From Spartobacteria bacterium UBA5019 (GTDB taxonomy: Bacteria > Verrucomicrobiota > Verrucomicrobiia > Chthoniobacterales > Terrimicrobiaceae), in assembly GCA_002396485.1 (NCBI GenBank), contig DGXZ01000053.1, forward strand, positions 1 to 16,971: DNA of 16,971 nucleotides, read 5' to 3'. The position numbers and the translations under genes were made by a program. Under the pieces are notes generated by a model that did not search any database, was not told the origin of the DNA, and was given only the letters and a program-made list of their open reading frames with translations. Every line of letters begins with the position of its first letter. Positions within the stretch are counted from its first letter, which is position 1. Of this stretch, positions 7,413 to 14,112 are shown piece by piece.

Positions 7413-8969
7413 TTAAAAAACCAATCCAGCCAAGAAACCCAGCACGGCGGCATTTTGAACGGCGGCGGATCCACTTCCGTTTGGATGCGAAAAGTATTGA
7501 GCGAAGGGTTGGATGTAGGACCAGCCATTGATTTGGAAGCGATACCCGCCTTCGATCACGGCTGTGTAGCCATCCACCGCCGGGCTGACATCGCCTTGGT
7601 AGGCTCCGTAGCCGAGCGAGATCATGGTCAAATCCTCGTCACGGTGTGGGATAAGCCCCGTGTAAACGAGGCCGCTCTGGAAGTAGAAGGGGTAAACATT
7701 TTTGACAGCGTATCCGAGAGCAAAGGTGAGAAGGTTGAAGGTGCTCAAGCCTTGCTTGGAGAGCTTCGGAGCGGATGGCTGCACGGGTGATTTGAAGGAT
7801 TTTCCACTTGCAACGGATTTGCCGTCACCCCGGGGAGCGGGAGCCTCTTCGGCAGAAGGTTCGCGATAAAGCATCTGGTCGGCTTGAAAATAGAACCCGT
7901 ATTGGCCGGCGTCGTTGGTGCCATTCCATGAGCGCGTCTTATTGGCTGGCGTGCCATAGAAGTAACCGCCGAAAGCGTATTTGCCCGGCAGTTTGTATGC
8001 GCCGATGCTGGGCGTGTAGCCCGTTTCGCCCATGTAGAAGAGGCCATTCTGGTTTGTCGCGGGACCGTACCCCTGGAAGGCGAGGCCGTGATTGGTCGAG
8101 GCTGTGGCCTGCGGAAATGACATGAAGAGGCCGTTTTTCAAGTAGACGGTTTCGTGAAGTTGGACTTTGAGCGTGCCGCCCCAGGTCGAGAAACTGGATG
8201 AGAAAGGGATGTTCCCGCCGATGCCTTTGGCGCTGTTCACCGCATTGTTCAGGAAAAGCTTCGAGAGCGGTTGATCGGCGAATTCCTTTTGTGGCTGCAG
8301 CCAGCCGCCGCGTAGGACAACCATGTCTTTGATGGGCAGCATCCCTTTGGTTCCGATTTCAGCCCCGAAAGCCAGCACGCGGAATTGTGTGCCGGACTGC
8401 CAGTTTGAGGGATTGAACATGGACTGCGCCTCGACAAAATTGTTGGGGTTCGAATCCTTGGTCGAGTCGCGGTAACGAAAGCTGGAAAAGGCGAGGACGC
8501 CTTCGAGGGTTTCGTTTTTCAAAAGCTTTCCGAGATTGATCTCGTTGCCGAAGTTGATCTGCTGATCCCAAAATCCGCGCGAGCCTTTTTCGCTATCCAC
8601 CACGCCGAAGAACGCGCCTTGGTAGTTGCCATTAAAGGAGACGCCCTCCGTGGCAAGCTTCTGGCGCAGGTCAAAGCCAAAATTGCTGCCGCCTCCGAGC
8701 ATGTATTTGCCATTCCACCAATCGTTGAAGGGCTTCGAGCGGTCGTCACCCGGTGCGGGCAGGCGCTCTCCACCAATCGTTCCCGAGGTGCCGGAAAGAA
8801 TTTGGCCGTCTTTGATTTCGGCAGGCCCCTTAAGCACGATGGGATGCGAGTGAAAGCCGTGAGCGATTGAATTTTCCTGATCGACGGCAAACACGCCCGT
8901 TGCGCAGGCGAGGGCAAATGCCGTTGCGCAGGCAAGGGCTTGGTTGGGCAAGTAGGTGAGGTGCTTCAT
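7413..8969 (-). CDS. OprB-family carbohydrate-type porin
   Basis: A 518-residue outer-membrane protein with a signal peptide (about 1-28, ending GVFA), aromatic-rich alternating strands (GVSFNGNYQGAFFGVV, YAFGGYFYG, YGFYFQADQMLY) and a final Phe (AGLVF), as expected for a beta-barrel inserted by the Bam machinery. The pattern fits the OprB family (carbohydrate-selective porins). An early WWNGKYMLGG segment and the GYRFQINGWSYIQPFAQY region near the end are typical. Residues about 371-407 form a Pro/Ala/Ser/Lys-rich linker between strands, probably a long surface loop. The signal peptide contains a tandem eight-residue duplication. No Shine-Dalgarno sequence is seen; a small hairpin (8970-8986) abuts the ATG. 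No sugar kinase or transporter genes flank it, so the substrate is unknown. Confidence 0.85.
   Translation of the reverse strand: MKHLTYLPNQALACATAFALACATGVFAVDQENSIAHGFHSHPIVLKGPAEIKDGQILSGTSGTIGGERLPAPGDDRSKPFNDWWNGKYMLGGGSNFGFDLRQKLATEGVSFNGNYQGAFFGVVDSEKGSRGFWDQQINFGNEINLGKLLKNETLEGVLAFSSFRYRDSTKDSNPNNFVEAQSMFNPSNWQSGTQFRVLAFGAEIGTKGMLPIKDMVVLRGGWLQPQKEFADQPLSKLFLNNAVNSAKGIGGNIPFSSSFSTWGGTLKVQLHETVYLKNGLFMSFPQATASTNHGLAFQGYGPATNQNGLFYMGETGYTPSIGAYKLPGKYAFGGYFYGTPANKTRSWNGTNDAGQYGFYFQADQMLYREPSAEEAPAPRGDGKSVASGKSFKSPVQPSAPKLSKQGLSTFNLLTFALGYAVKNVYPFYFQSGLVYTGLIPHRDEDLTMISLGYGAYQGDVSPAVDGYTAVIEGGYRFQINGWSYIQPFAQYFSHPNGSGSAAVQNAAVLGFLAGLVF
8898..8939. repeat. 24-bp tandem duplication inside the porin signal peptide
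   Basis: The unit beginning gttgcgcaggcgagggc at 8899 is repeated 24 bases later from 8923 with one change across the first 17 bases. In the minus-strand protein this makes ALACATAF followed by ALACATGV (residues 11-26), an exact one-unit duplication in the hydrophobic core of the signal peptide. Confidence 0.75.
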
Positions 8970-9126
8970 GGCAGTGGGAGTCTGCCGGTAGCCGCCGTTT
9001 GGAGAATGCGTTTAATGTTAAAAATTCGTAACTTCTGCAAAAGCGGGGCGATGGAGGCCAGCGCTCTCGCCCGCACAAACAGCCCACACTCGACAACCCC
9101 GCCTCCCGCGTTATTGTGCCTTCGCG

Positions 9127-9351
9127 ATGAAATTCGAAGATTGGCCTGAAGAGTGGCAGGAGTGGGCAAAGCTCACCCCGCTGGAGCGCTTCCAGGAAAG
9201 CGAGAAAATCTTCGCTCAATACTTAGCCATGGGAGGCAGCCTTGATCCCGACCCCGATCCGACAAGTCCTTTCTACGATCCAGAAACATCAGGTTCGGGC
9301 GCTGCTTATGGGCGGCCAGGCCTGCGTGTTCTACGGCGCAGCCCAGTTTAG
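9127..9351 (+). CDS. Short protein overlapping a nucleotidyltransferase gene
   Basis: A 74-residue acidic then basic protein. It opens with a Trp-rich helix (DWPEEWQEW), a segment LTPLERFQESEKIFAQYL, then a Gly/Asp/Pro-rich stretch (GGSLDPDPDPTSPFYD), and ends GRPGLRVLRRSPV. I recall similar short proteins ahead of nucleotidyltransferases in Verrucomicrobia and relatives, where they look like the partner of a toxin-antitoxin-like pair; this is memory, not a search. The last 110 bases overlap the next gene in a different frame. The next gene's ribosome-binding site lies inside its GlyGly codons, so the two are probably translationally coupled. It starts the rightward group opposite the porin gene. 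No catalytic motif is seen. Confidence 0.65.
   Translation: MKFEDWPEEWQEWAKLTPLERFQESEKIFAQYLAMGGSLDPDPDPTSPFYDPETSGSGAAYGRPGLRVLRRSPV
9231..9244 (+). promoter_or_regulatory. Strong ribosome-binding site deciding a TTG start
   Basis: GGGAGG at 9231-9236 lies five bases before TTG 9242. It is one of the few clear Shine-Dalgarno sequences in the window. The only in-frame ATG of the nucleotidyltransferase lies inside its conserved GG motif, so this site fixes TTG 9242 as the likely start and places it within the upstream gene. Confidence 0.75.
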
Positions 9352-9997
9352 CAAAAATGTCGACTTTTTGATCCTCGCGAAGGAGGAGAATTTTGAAGGT
9401 CTGCACGCCGTGCTTGGCGAGCTGAATGCCGTCAGGATAGCCATTCCTCGCTTTGATCCGCGCGTCTTGGATCGAGGGCACGCCGTCCACTACCGTTGCA
9501 AGGCAGCCGGTGTGGAAGGTCTCCGGGTGGATGTCATGACAAAGCTTCGCGACCTGCCTGATTTTTCCGTGCTTTGGGACAGAAGAACGACGATCACCGA
9601 ATCGAATGGAGAGGAAATCCACCTGCTTTCCGTCCCTGACCTCGTCAATGCGAAAAAAACCCAGCGCTCAAAAGATTGGCCCATGATCAGTGCGTTGGTG
9701 GAGGGACATTATGAACAACACGCAAGCGAGCCAAATTCCCATCGAATCGAATTCTGGCTTCGGGAATCGCGCGTAGCAGATCGCCTCCTCGACCTCGCCG
9801 CCCGCTTCCCAAGCGAAGCCGCCGCCATGGCAGCCGCCCGCCCTCTCCTCTCGCTCGCCATCACACCCGACCTGCCGCGTTTGCGCGAGGCGCTCGATGC
9901 CGAGGTGCGCGCAGAGCAGGAGAAAGACCGGATTTATTGGGAGCCCCTCAAGCGCGAGATGGAAGAATTCCGCCGCGCTGAGCGAGCCGCTTCGTAG
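9242..9997 (+). CDS. Nucleotidyltransferase-fold protein, probable toxin-antitoxin-type partner
   Basis: A 251-residue protein of the minimal nucleotidyltransferase / AbiEii-like fold. Near the N-terminus, LLMGGQACVFYG carries the GG motif (24-25), followed by FSKNVDFLIL at the usual DxD metal site. Here the first position is Asn (N39) and the second is D41. A third acidic residue is D97 in LRVDVMT. LLSVPDLVNAKKTQRSKDWPMI is the helical motif typical of these proteins, and a charged C-terminal half follows. Such proteins transfer nucleotides to tRNA or protein targets in some toxin-antitoxin systems; the target here is unknown. It overlaps the 74-residue gene by 110 bases. A terminator-like hairpin lies just after the stop. 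Confidence 0.75.
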   Translation: MIPTPIRQVLSTIQKHQVRALLMGGQACVFYGAAQFSKNVDFLILAKEENFEGLHAVLGELNAVRIAIPRFDPRVLDRGHAVHYRCKAAGVEGLRVDVMTKLRDLPDFSVLWDRRTTITESNGEEIHLLSVPDLVNAKKTQRSKDWPMISALVEGHYEQHASEPNSHRIEFWLRESRVADRLLDLAARFPSEAAAMAAARPLLSLAITPDLPRLREALDAEVRAEQEKDRIYWEPLKREMEEFRRAERAAS

Positions 9998-10028
9998 TGG
10001 AATCGTAGCGGGATTGTCTCTTGCCATC

Positions 10029-10049
10029 AGCCGCCCAAGCGGCTTTTCT
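10029..10049 (+). terminator. Terminator-like hairpin between the nucleotidyltransferase gene and tkt
   Basis: AGCCGC (10029-10034) pairs perfectly with GCGGCT (10039-10044) across a four-base loop and is followed by TTTCT. It lies 31 bases after the nucleotidyltransferase stop and about 25 bases before the tkt ATG. It could end the upstream transcript. If the tkt promoter lies upstream of it, it would instead act as an attenuator in the tkt leader. Confidence 0.6.
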
Positions 10050-10073
10050 GGGAAGCTCAAAAACGAATCCTAC

Positions 10074-12056
10074 ATGAATTTAGACACCGCTTCTCTCGAA
10101 ATCGCCGCCCGTGACGCCCGTGGATTGGCCATGGACGCCGTCACGAAATGCAAATCCGGCCATCTCGGTCTCCCGCTTGGCGCAGCGGACATCGGAGCCG
10201 TTCTCTTCGGCGCCTCCATGAGCTTCAATCCCGATGAGCCCCGCTGGCTGAATCGCGACCGCTTCATCCTCTCCGCAGGCCACGGCAGCATGTTCCTCTA
10301 CAGCTGGCTGCATCTCGCGGGCTACGGCGTGTCCTTGGAAGAGGTCAAAAATTTCCGCCAACTCGGCAGCATCACTCCCGGGCATCCGGAGTTTCACGAA
10401 ACGCCCGGCGTCGAGGCCACCACAGGCCCACTCGGCCAGGGCGTTTCGAATGCCGTCGGTTATGCCATCTCCGCCAAAATGTGCGAGGCCCGCTTCAACA
10501 CATCCGCGCACAGCATTTTCAACCACCATGTCATCGCCCTTGCCGGTGATGGCTGCCTCCAAGAAGGCGTGGCGATGGAAGCCAGCGCACTCGCCGGCCA
10601 TCTTGGCCTCGACAACCTGATCCTCATTTACGATTCCAACAATGTGACGCTCGACGCCATGGGCCCCGTCACACAGAGTGAAGACACCGCCGCGCGCTAC
10701 GCCGCCATCGGCTGGGATGTGCACCAGATCGATGGACACGACCTCCACGAGATCGCTGAGACCATTGAAAAGGCCAAATCCGCCACCAGCGGCAAGCCGC
10801 ACTTCATCATCGCCAAGACGCTCATTGGAAAAGGCATTCCCGAGGTCAGTGGCACAAACAAAGCCCACGGCGAGGCCGGTGTGAAATTCGTCGCCGAAGC
10901 ACGCAAGGCACTTGGCCTGCCCGAGGAGACCTTCTTCGTCGCCCCCGAGACCAAGGCCTATTTCGAAAAACGCAAAGCCACCCTCCAAGCCGAATACGCC
11001 GCCTGGGAAAAATCCTACGCTGCCTGGCGCTCGGCCAACGCCGATCTGGCCAAGGAAATTGATGACGCCCTTGCTGGAAAAACTCCGAACCTCCTTGATG
11101 TCATCCCGCCGTTTGATCCGGCTCTCAACATCGCCACCCGCAAAGCCGGCAGCGATGTGCTCCAGCCGATCTGCGCCGCCATGCCGCTCGTCACGAGCGG
11201 CAGCGCCGACCTCCACGGTTCCACGCTGAACTACATCAAGGACGGCGGCGACTTCAACCGCACCAACCACGCGGGGCGCAACCTTCACTTCGGCATCCGC
11301 GAACACGCCATGTGCGGCATCATGAACGGCATGGCCTACGACGGCATCTTCCGCGCCAGCGGTGCGACCTTCCTCGTCTTCAGCGATTACGGCCGTCCAT
11401 CGATCCGCCTCGCCGCGCTGTCGCATCTCCCGACCGTTTACATTTTCACCCACGACTCTGTGGGCGTTGGAGAAGACGGCCCGACCCACGAGCCTGTCGA
11501 GACCGTCGCCGCCTTGCGCACGATTCCTGGCCTGGATGTCATCCGTCCCGCCGACCCCGAGGAAACCGCCGGGGCCTTCGCGGCCGCCTTCCAGAAGACC
11601 AACGGCCCGACGATGCTCGTGCTCTCTCGTCAGAATCTGCCGACGCAAAACACTATCCCCGTCGCCACGCGCCGCGAGGGAGTTTTCAAGGGCGGATACA
11701 TCGCCAAAAAAGAAACCGCCGCGCTGGAATTCATCCTCCTTGCCAGCGGCAGCGAACTCCAACACGCGATGAATGCCGCTGCCGAACTCGGCGCCGGCGC
11801 CCGCGTCGTCTCCATGCCATGCTTCGAGCGCTTCGAAGCCCAGAGCGCGGAATACAAGGAATCCGTCCTGCCGAAATCCTGCCGCAAACGCGTTTCGATC
11901 GAAGCCGGCATCTCCGACCCATGGTTCCGCTATGTCGGCCTCGATGGCAAAATCGTGGCCATCGACCGCTTCGGCCTCAGCGCCCCGGGCAACATCGTCA
12001 TGGAAAAACTCGGCATCACCGCCGCCCATGTCGTCGCCGCAGCAAAAGCACTCTAA
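10074..12056 (+). CDS. tkt: Transketolase
   Basis: Transketolase moves two-carbon units between sugar phosphates in the pentose phosphate pathway, using thiamine diphosphate. The 660-residue protein has the standard length and order. The N-terminal domain has H30 and H70 (SAGHGS) and the cofactor motif GDGCLQEG (158-165) ending at DSNN (N189). The catalytic Glu is E410 in HFGIREHAM, and the following pyrimidine-domain motif runs SDYGRPSIRLAALS. THDSVGVGEDGPTHEP (about 459-473) carries the conserved substrate and cofactor His residues. The frame is open upstream to 9897, but alignable sequence begins at ATG 10074 (MNLDTASLEI), after the neighbouring gene. No Shine-Dalgarno sequence is present. 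It ends six bases before an inverted repeat. Confidence 0.96.
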   Translation: MNLDTASLEIAARDARGLAMDAVTKCKSGHLGLPLGAADIGAVLFGASMSFNPDEPRWLNRDRFILSAGHGSMFLYSWLHLAGYGVSLEEVKNFRQLGSITPGHPEFHETPGVEATTGPLGQGVSNAVGYAISAKMCEARFNTSAHSIFNHHVIALAGDGCLQEGVAMEASALAGHLGLDNLILIYDSNNVTLDAMGPVTQSEDTAARYAAIGWDVHQIDGHDLHEIAETIEKAKSATSGKPHFIIAKTLIGKGIPEVSGTNKAHGEAGVKFVAEARKALGLPEETFFVAPETKAYFEKRKATLQAEYAAWEKSYAAWRSANADLAKEIDDALAGKTPNLLDVIPPFDPALNIATRKAGSDVLQPICAAMPLVTSGSADLHGSTLNYIKDGGDFNRTNHAGRNLHFGIREHAMCGIMNGMAYDGIFRASGATFLVFSDYGRPSIRLAALSHLPTVYIFTHDSVGVGEDGPTHEPVETVAALRTIPGLDVIRPADPEETAGAFAAAFQKTNGPTMLVLSRQNLPTQNTIPVATRREGVFKGGYIAKKETAALEFILLASGSELQHAMNAAAELGAGARVVSMPCFERFEAQSAEYKESVLPKSCRKRVSIEAGISDPWFRYVGLDGKIVAIDRFGLSAPGNIVMEKLGITAAHVVAAAKAL

Positions 12057-12061
12057 AGCTG

Positions 12062-12202
12062 AATTGACCACAGAGCGCACAGAGAACACAGAGCGAGAAT
12101 ACAGCTGGGATTCAAACCCAGCCTCGCTGGAGCATAGCACATTGCATTTGTTCCAAGTTCCTTTTTACCCCTCTGTGTTCTCTGTGACCTCTGTGGTCAA
12201 TT
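12062..12202. repeat. Long inverted repeat ('accacagag' type) in the cysH leader
   Basis: The arms 12062-12093 and 12171-12202 are reverse complements at 30 of 32 positions; they begin aattgaccacagag and end ctctgtggtcaatt. The 77-base centre holds smaller hairpins, GCTGGG/CCCAGC (12104-12109 with 12117-12122) and an overlapping CCAGC/GCTGG. It fills almost the whole gap between tkt and cysH and ends nine bases before the cysH ATG. I associate this arm sequence with dispersed intergenic repeats in Verrucomicrobia and Planctomycetes; that is recall only. Confidence 0.8.
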
Positions 12203-12211
12203 TCTAAACTG

Positions 12212-12940
12212 ATGCCGTCGAAATTCGATCCCGAAGAAATCCGTCGCAAGGCCGAGGAGCTGGAATCCGCCAGCCTGAGCGAGATTTTGTCCTGGGCGTG
12301 GGAAAAATTCGGCACCCGCGCCGCGATAGGTACCAGTTTTCAAGGCGCTGGTCTTGTCGTCATGAACGAGGCTTTCTCAAACGGCCTGAATTTTCCCGTC
12401 TTCACGATCGACACCGGCCTCCTCTTTCCCGAAACGCTCGACTTGAAGGCCTCTGTCGAGAAACGCTTCGGCATCACCATCGAGCCGCTCGTCCCCGAGC
12501 AAACCCTCGAGGAACAATCCACCGACCTCGGCCCCGAGCTTTGGAAAAACAAGCCCGACCTCTGCTGCTCGCTCCGCAAGGTCATTCCCCTGCAAAAAAA
12601 ACTCTCCACTCTCGATGTCTGGATCACCGGAGTCCGCCGCCAGCAAAACGACGCGCGCGAAAAAACCAAAATCGTCGAACTCTACCACTTCGATGTCCTC
12701 CGCGACCTCTACATCGTGAAGCTCAATCCCATGGCCGCCTGGAGCCGCGACCAAGTCCAAGACTACATCAAAAAGCACGACCTCCCCGTGAACGCGCTCA
12801 CCGCACGCGGCTACCGCTCCATCGGCTGCCAACCCTGCACCCGCCCCACCGCCAACGGTGAAAACGAACGCGCAGGCCGCTGGACTGGCTTCGACAAAAG
12901 CGAATGCGGCATCCACACCTTCCTCGGTAGCAATATCTGA
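12212..12940 (+). CDS. cysH: Adenylyl-sulfate (APS/PAPS) reductase
   Basis: This enzyme reduces activated sulfate to sulfite in assimilatory sulfate reduction, with thioredoxin or glutaredoxin as electron donor. At 242 residues it has the usual length. The nucleotide-binding segment is AIGTSFQGAGLV (38-49), with DTGLLFPETL (67-76) and GVRRQQ (140-145). The catalytic Cys is C232 in SECGIH. The pairs C118-C119 (LCCSLRK) and C206-C209 (GCQPCTRP) are the ligands of a [4Fe-4S] cluster. In this family the cluster marks enzymes that use APS, so APS is the likelier substrate. No other sulfur-assimilation gene is in the window. Its short leader lies against the right arm of the inverted repeat. Confidence 0.95.
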   Translation: MPSKFDPEEIRRKAEELESASLSEILSWAWEKFGTRAAIGTSFQGAGLVVMNEAFSNGLNFPVFTIDTGLLFPETLDLKASVEKRFGITIEPLVPEQTLEEQSTDLGPELWKNKPDLCCSLRKVIPLQKKLSTLDVWITGVRRQQNDAREKTKIVELYHFDVLRDLYIVKLNPMAAWSRDQVQDYIKKHDLPVNALTARGYRSIGCQPCTRPTANGENERAGRWTGFDKSECGIHTFLGSNI

Positions 12941-13008
12941 GAAGAAAAGGCGGATCGAAAAGTTGCCGCCGGGCACGCCCGCCTTGATGAGGGCCACCTT
13001 TTTAGAAA

Positions 13009-13344
13009 TCAAAAAATCGAGGCGTCAATTATAGAGAGCACATCCTCCAGCACATCCTGTGGAGCTTGTTCAATGAGCTTCATTCCGCGTGAACGAAAAT
13101 CGAGCGACTTCATCTGCTCGCACATCACAAAACCCGTCAGCGATGTGCGGCCTGCGATGGAAACATGAAAAGGCATTCTCCGGTCCGTATTGGTGATCGG
13201 GCAACAGATCACCATCCCGGTGCCTTTGTTGAAAGCCTCCTTGCTCACCACCAGCGCAGGGCGGCGTCCTTTTTGTTCATGGCCAGACTGGGGATCGAAA
13301 TCCAACGCTACCAAATCGCCCTGCTTCGGAATCCAAGCGGGCAT
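13009..13344 (-). CDS. mazF: MazF/PemK-type endoribonuclease toxin
   Basis: A 111-residue protein, the same length as E. coli MazF. It begins WIPKQGDLVALDFDPQSGHEQKGRRPALVVS, with the catalytic Arg at R28 (or R27) and the conserved Thr at T51 in CCPITNT. The late segment FVMCEQMKSLDFRSRG is typical of MazF. The toxin cleaves mRNA at short sequence motifs when not bound by MazE. The ATG at 13344 overlaps the antitoxin stop as TAATG, which decides the start over the longer open frame and implies coupled translation. All key residues are present, so it should be active. It converges with cysH. Confidence 0.95.
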   Translation of the reverse strand: MPAWIPKQGDLVALDFDPQSGHEQKGRRPALVVSKEAFNKGTGMVICCPITNTDRRMPFHVSIAGRTSLTGFVMCEQMKSLDFRSRGMKLIEQAPQDVLEDVLSIIDASIF

Positions 13345-13604
13345 TACCAGACCTCGCGTCCGCTTGTTCCCCACTCAAATTCGGCCGTCTTGTAGCCTCT
13401 CGGTATAGCCGCAACGAGGTCTTCGATGCGATGCCGACCTCGGACGCGCGACGGCGCCTTTGCAGGTCTCACGATGATCGCATCCTTTTTCGAGCTTAGC
13501 TCAATTTCGACAGCAGCCCCTGACTTTAGGTCCAAAGATGCAAGTAAAGCCTTGGGCAGACGCACGCCCTGACTGTTTCCCCAAGCTTGTAAAGTCGTAG
13601 TCAC
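13344..13604 (-). CDS. mazE: MazE-type antitoxin (AbrB-like)
   Basis: An 86-residue antitoxin. The N-terminal swapped-hairpin DNA-binding domain reads LQAWGNSQGVRLPKALLASLDLKSGAAVEIEL, the standard MazE/AbrB pattern. The acidic and aromatic C-terminal tail (about 58-86, IEDLVAAIPRGYKTAEFEWG) would wrap around MazF. It is immediately upstream of mazF with a one-base overlap. The start is GTG 13604. A weak promoter-like pair (TTGCCC at 13639-13634 and TATACG at 13618-13613, minus strand, 15-base spacer) lies just before it; MazE normally represses its own promoter. Toxin-antitoxin pairs like this are often gained by transfer, but nothing here shows flanking mobility genes. Confidence 0.93.
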   Translation of the reverse strand: MTTTLQAWGNSQGVRLPKALLASLDLKSGAAVEIELSSKKDAIIVRPAKAPSRVRGRHRIEDLVAAIPRGYKTAEFEWGTSGREVW

Positions 13605-13749
13605 TCTCGAAACGTATATCCCCGGGCTAAACAGGGCAAGAGTAAAAAGAGTCGAATTTCATGTCCGGGTCACCGGAGTCCACCGACTCCGCATCGGCGG
13701 AAGCCTGATTTCCAGCCAACCCGTTGTTTGGCGCAAAGCCTCGTTGATT

Positions 13750-14001
13750 TCAGTCACAGAAGTCCGCAGCCGGGGGTCCCTTGAGCTTGCGCTCGAGCAG
13801 GCGCCTATGCTTGGTGATGCGGCCGTTCACTCGTTTGCGCCAAAGGCGAAAACTGGAGGGCTTCAACTCACGGCGCATGACCGCTATGACATCCCGCTCC
13901 ACAAAGCCTGTGCGCTTCTCAATTTCCTCGAAACTTGTTCTGTCCTCCCAAGCCAACCGCACGATACGGGAGATCTGCTCAGGCAAAAGCGTGGCCTTCA
14001 T
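13750..14001 (-). CDS. TIGR03643 / DUF2805-type small protein
   Basis: An 83-residue basic protein. The pattern RIVRLAWEDRTSFEEIEKRTGFVERDVIAVMRRELKPSSFRLWRKRVNGRITKHRRL matches the small conserved family I know as TIGR03643 (DUF2805). It looks like a helix-turn-helix fold followed by a strongly basic segment, so nucleic-acid binding is a reasonable inference. No function is established to my knowledge. I start at ATG 14001 (MKATLLPEQ). The frame stays open upstream to a GTG at 14103, but that extension lacks family resemblance. It lies between mazE and the 412-residue secreted-protein gene, on the same strand. Confidence 0.8.
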   Translation of the reverse strand: MKATLLPEQISRIVRLAWEDRTSFEEIEKRTGFVERDVIAVMRRELKPSSFRLWRKRVNGRITKHRRLLERKLKGPPAADFCD

Positions 14002-14073
14002 GGGGCAATTTGAAGAATAGATTGGTGGTTCAAAAGCCTCATTCTTTTCGTCATTAGAAGGTCGATTTCTATC

Positions 14074-14088
14074 GTATGGCCTCCATAC
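14074..14088. repeat. Short perfect hairpin upstream of the TIGR03643-type gene
   Basis: GTATGG (14074-14079) pairs with CCATAC (14083-14088) across a three-base loop, in the 111-base gap between two minus-strand genes. There is no T-run on either side, so it is not a normal terminator. It might be an operator or an mRNA processing site. Confidence 0.35.
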
Positions 14089-14112
14089 CCTGGCTGCCCG
14101 CACGCTCTGTCA

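Noticed and set aside
8970..9126. Promoters for the divergent porin and 74-aa genes
   Set aside because: AT-rich sequence at 9010-9035 offers only weak -10 matches on either strand (for example TTGCAG with CATTAA), too poor to call.
9897..10073. 59-residue N-terminal extension of transketolase
   Set aside because: It overlaps the nucleotidyltransferase gene and a terminator hairpin; family similarity begins at ATG 10074.
12104..12122. T-arm-like hairpin (gctggg attcaaa cccagc), considered as a tRNA
   Set aside because: The loop is offset from the TTCRANY pattern and no acceptor, D or anticodon arm can be built around it; it belongs to the inverted repeat.
10080..12140. A 686-codon open frame on the minus strand opposite tkt
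   Set aside because: It mirrors the GC-rich codon pattern of transketolase, has no recognisable domain, and the plus-strand gene is certain.
12947..12985. Hairpin between the convergent cysH and mazF genes as a terminator
   Set aside because: The outer arms (aaggcgg/ccgcctt) enclose a long loop and the inner stem leaves only a two-base loop; not convincing on either strand.
12377..13012. 211-codon minus-strand frame opposite cysH
   Set aside because: Shadow of a certain gene; the frame has no domain and skewed composition.
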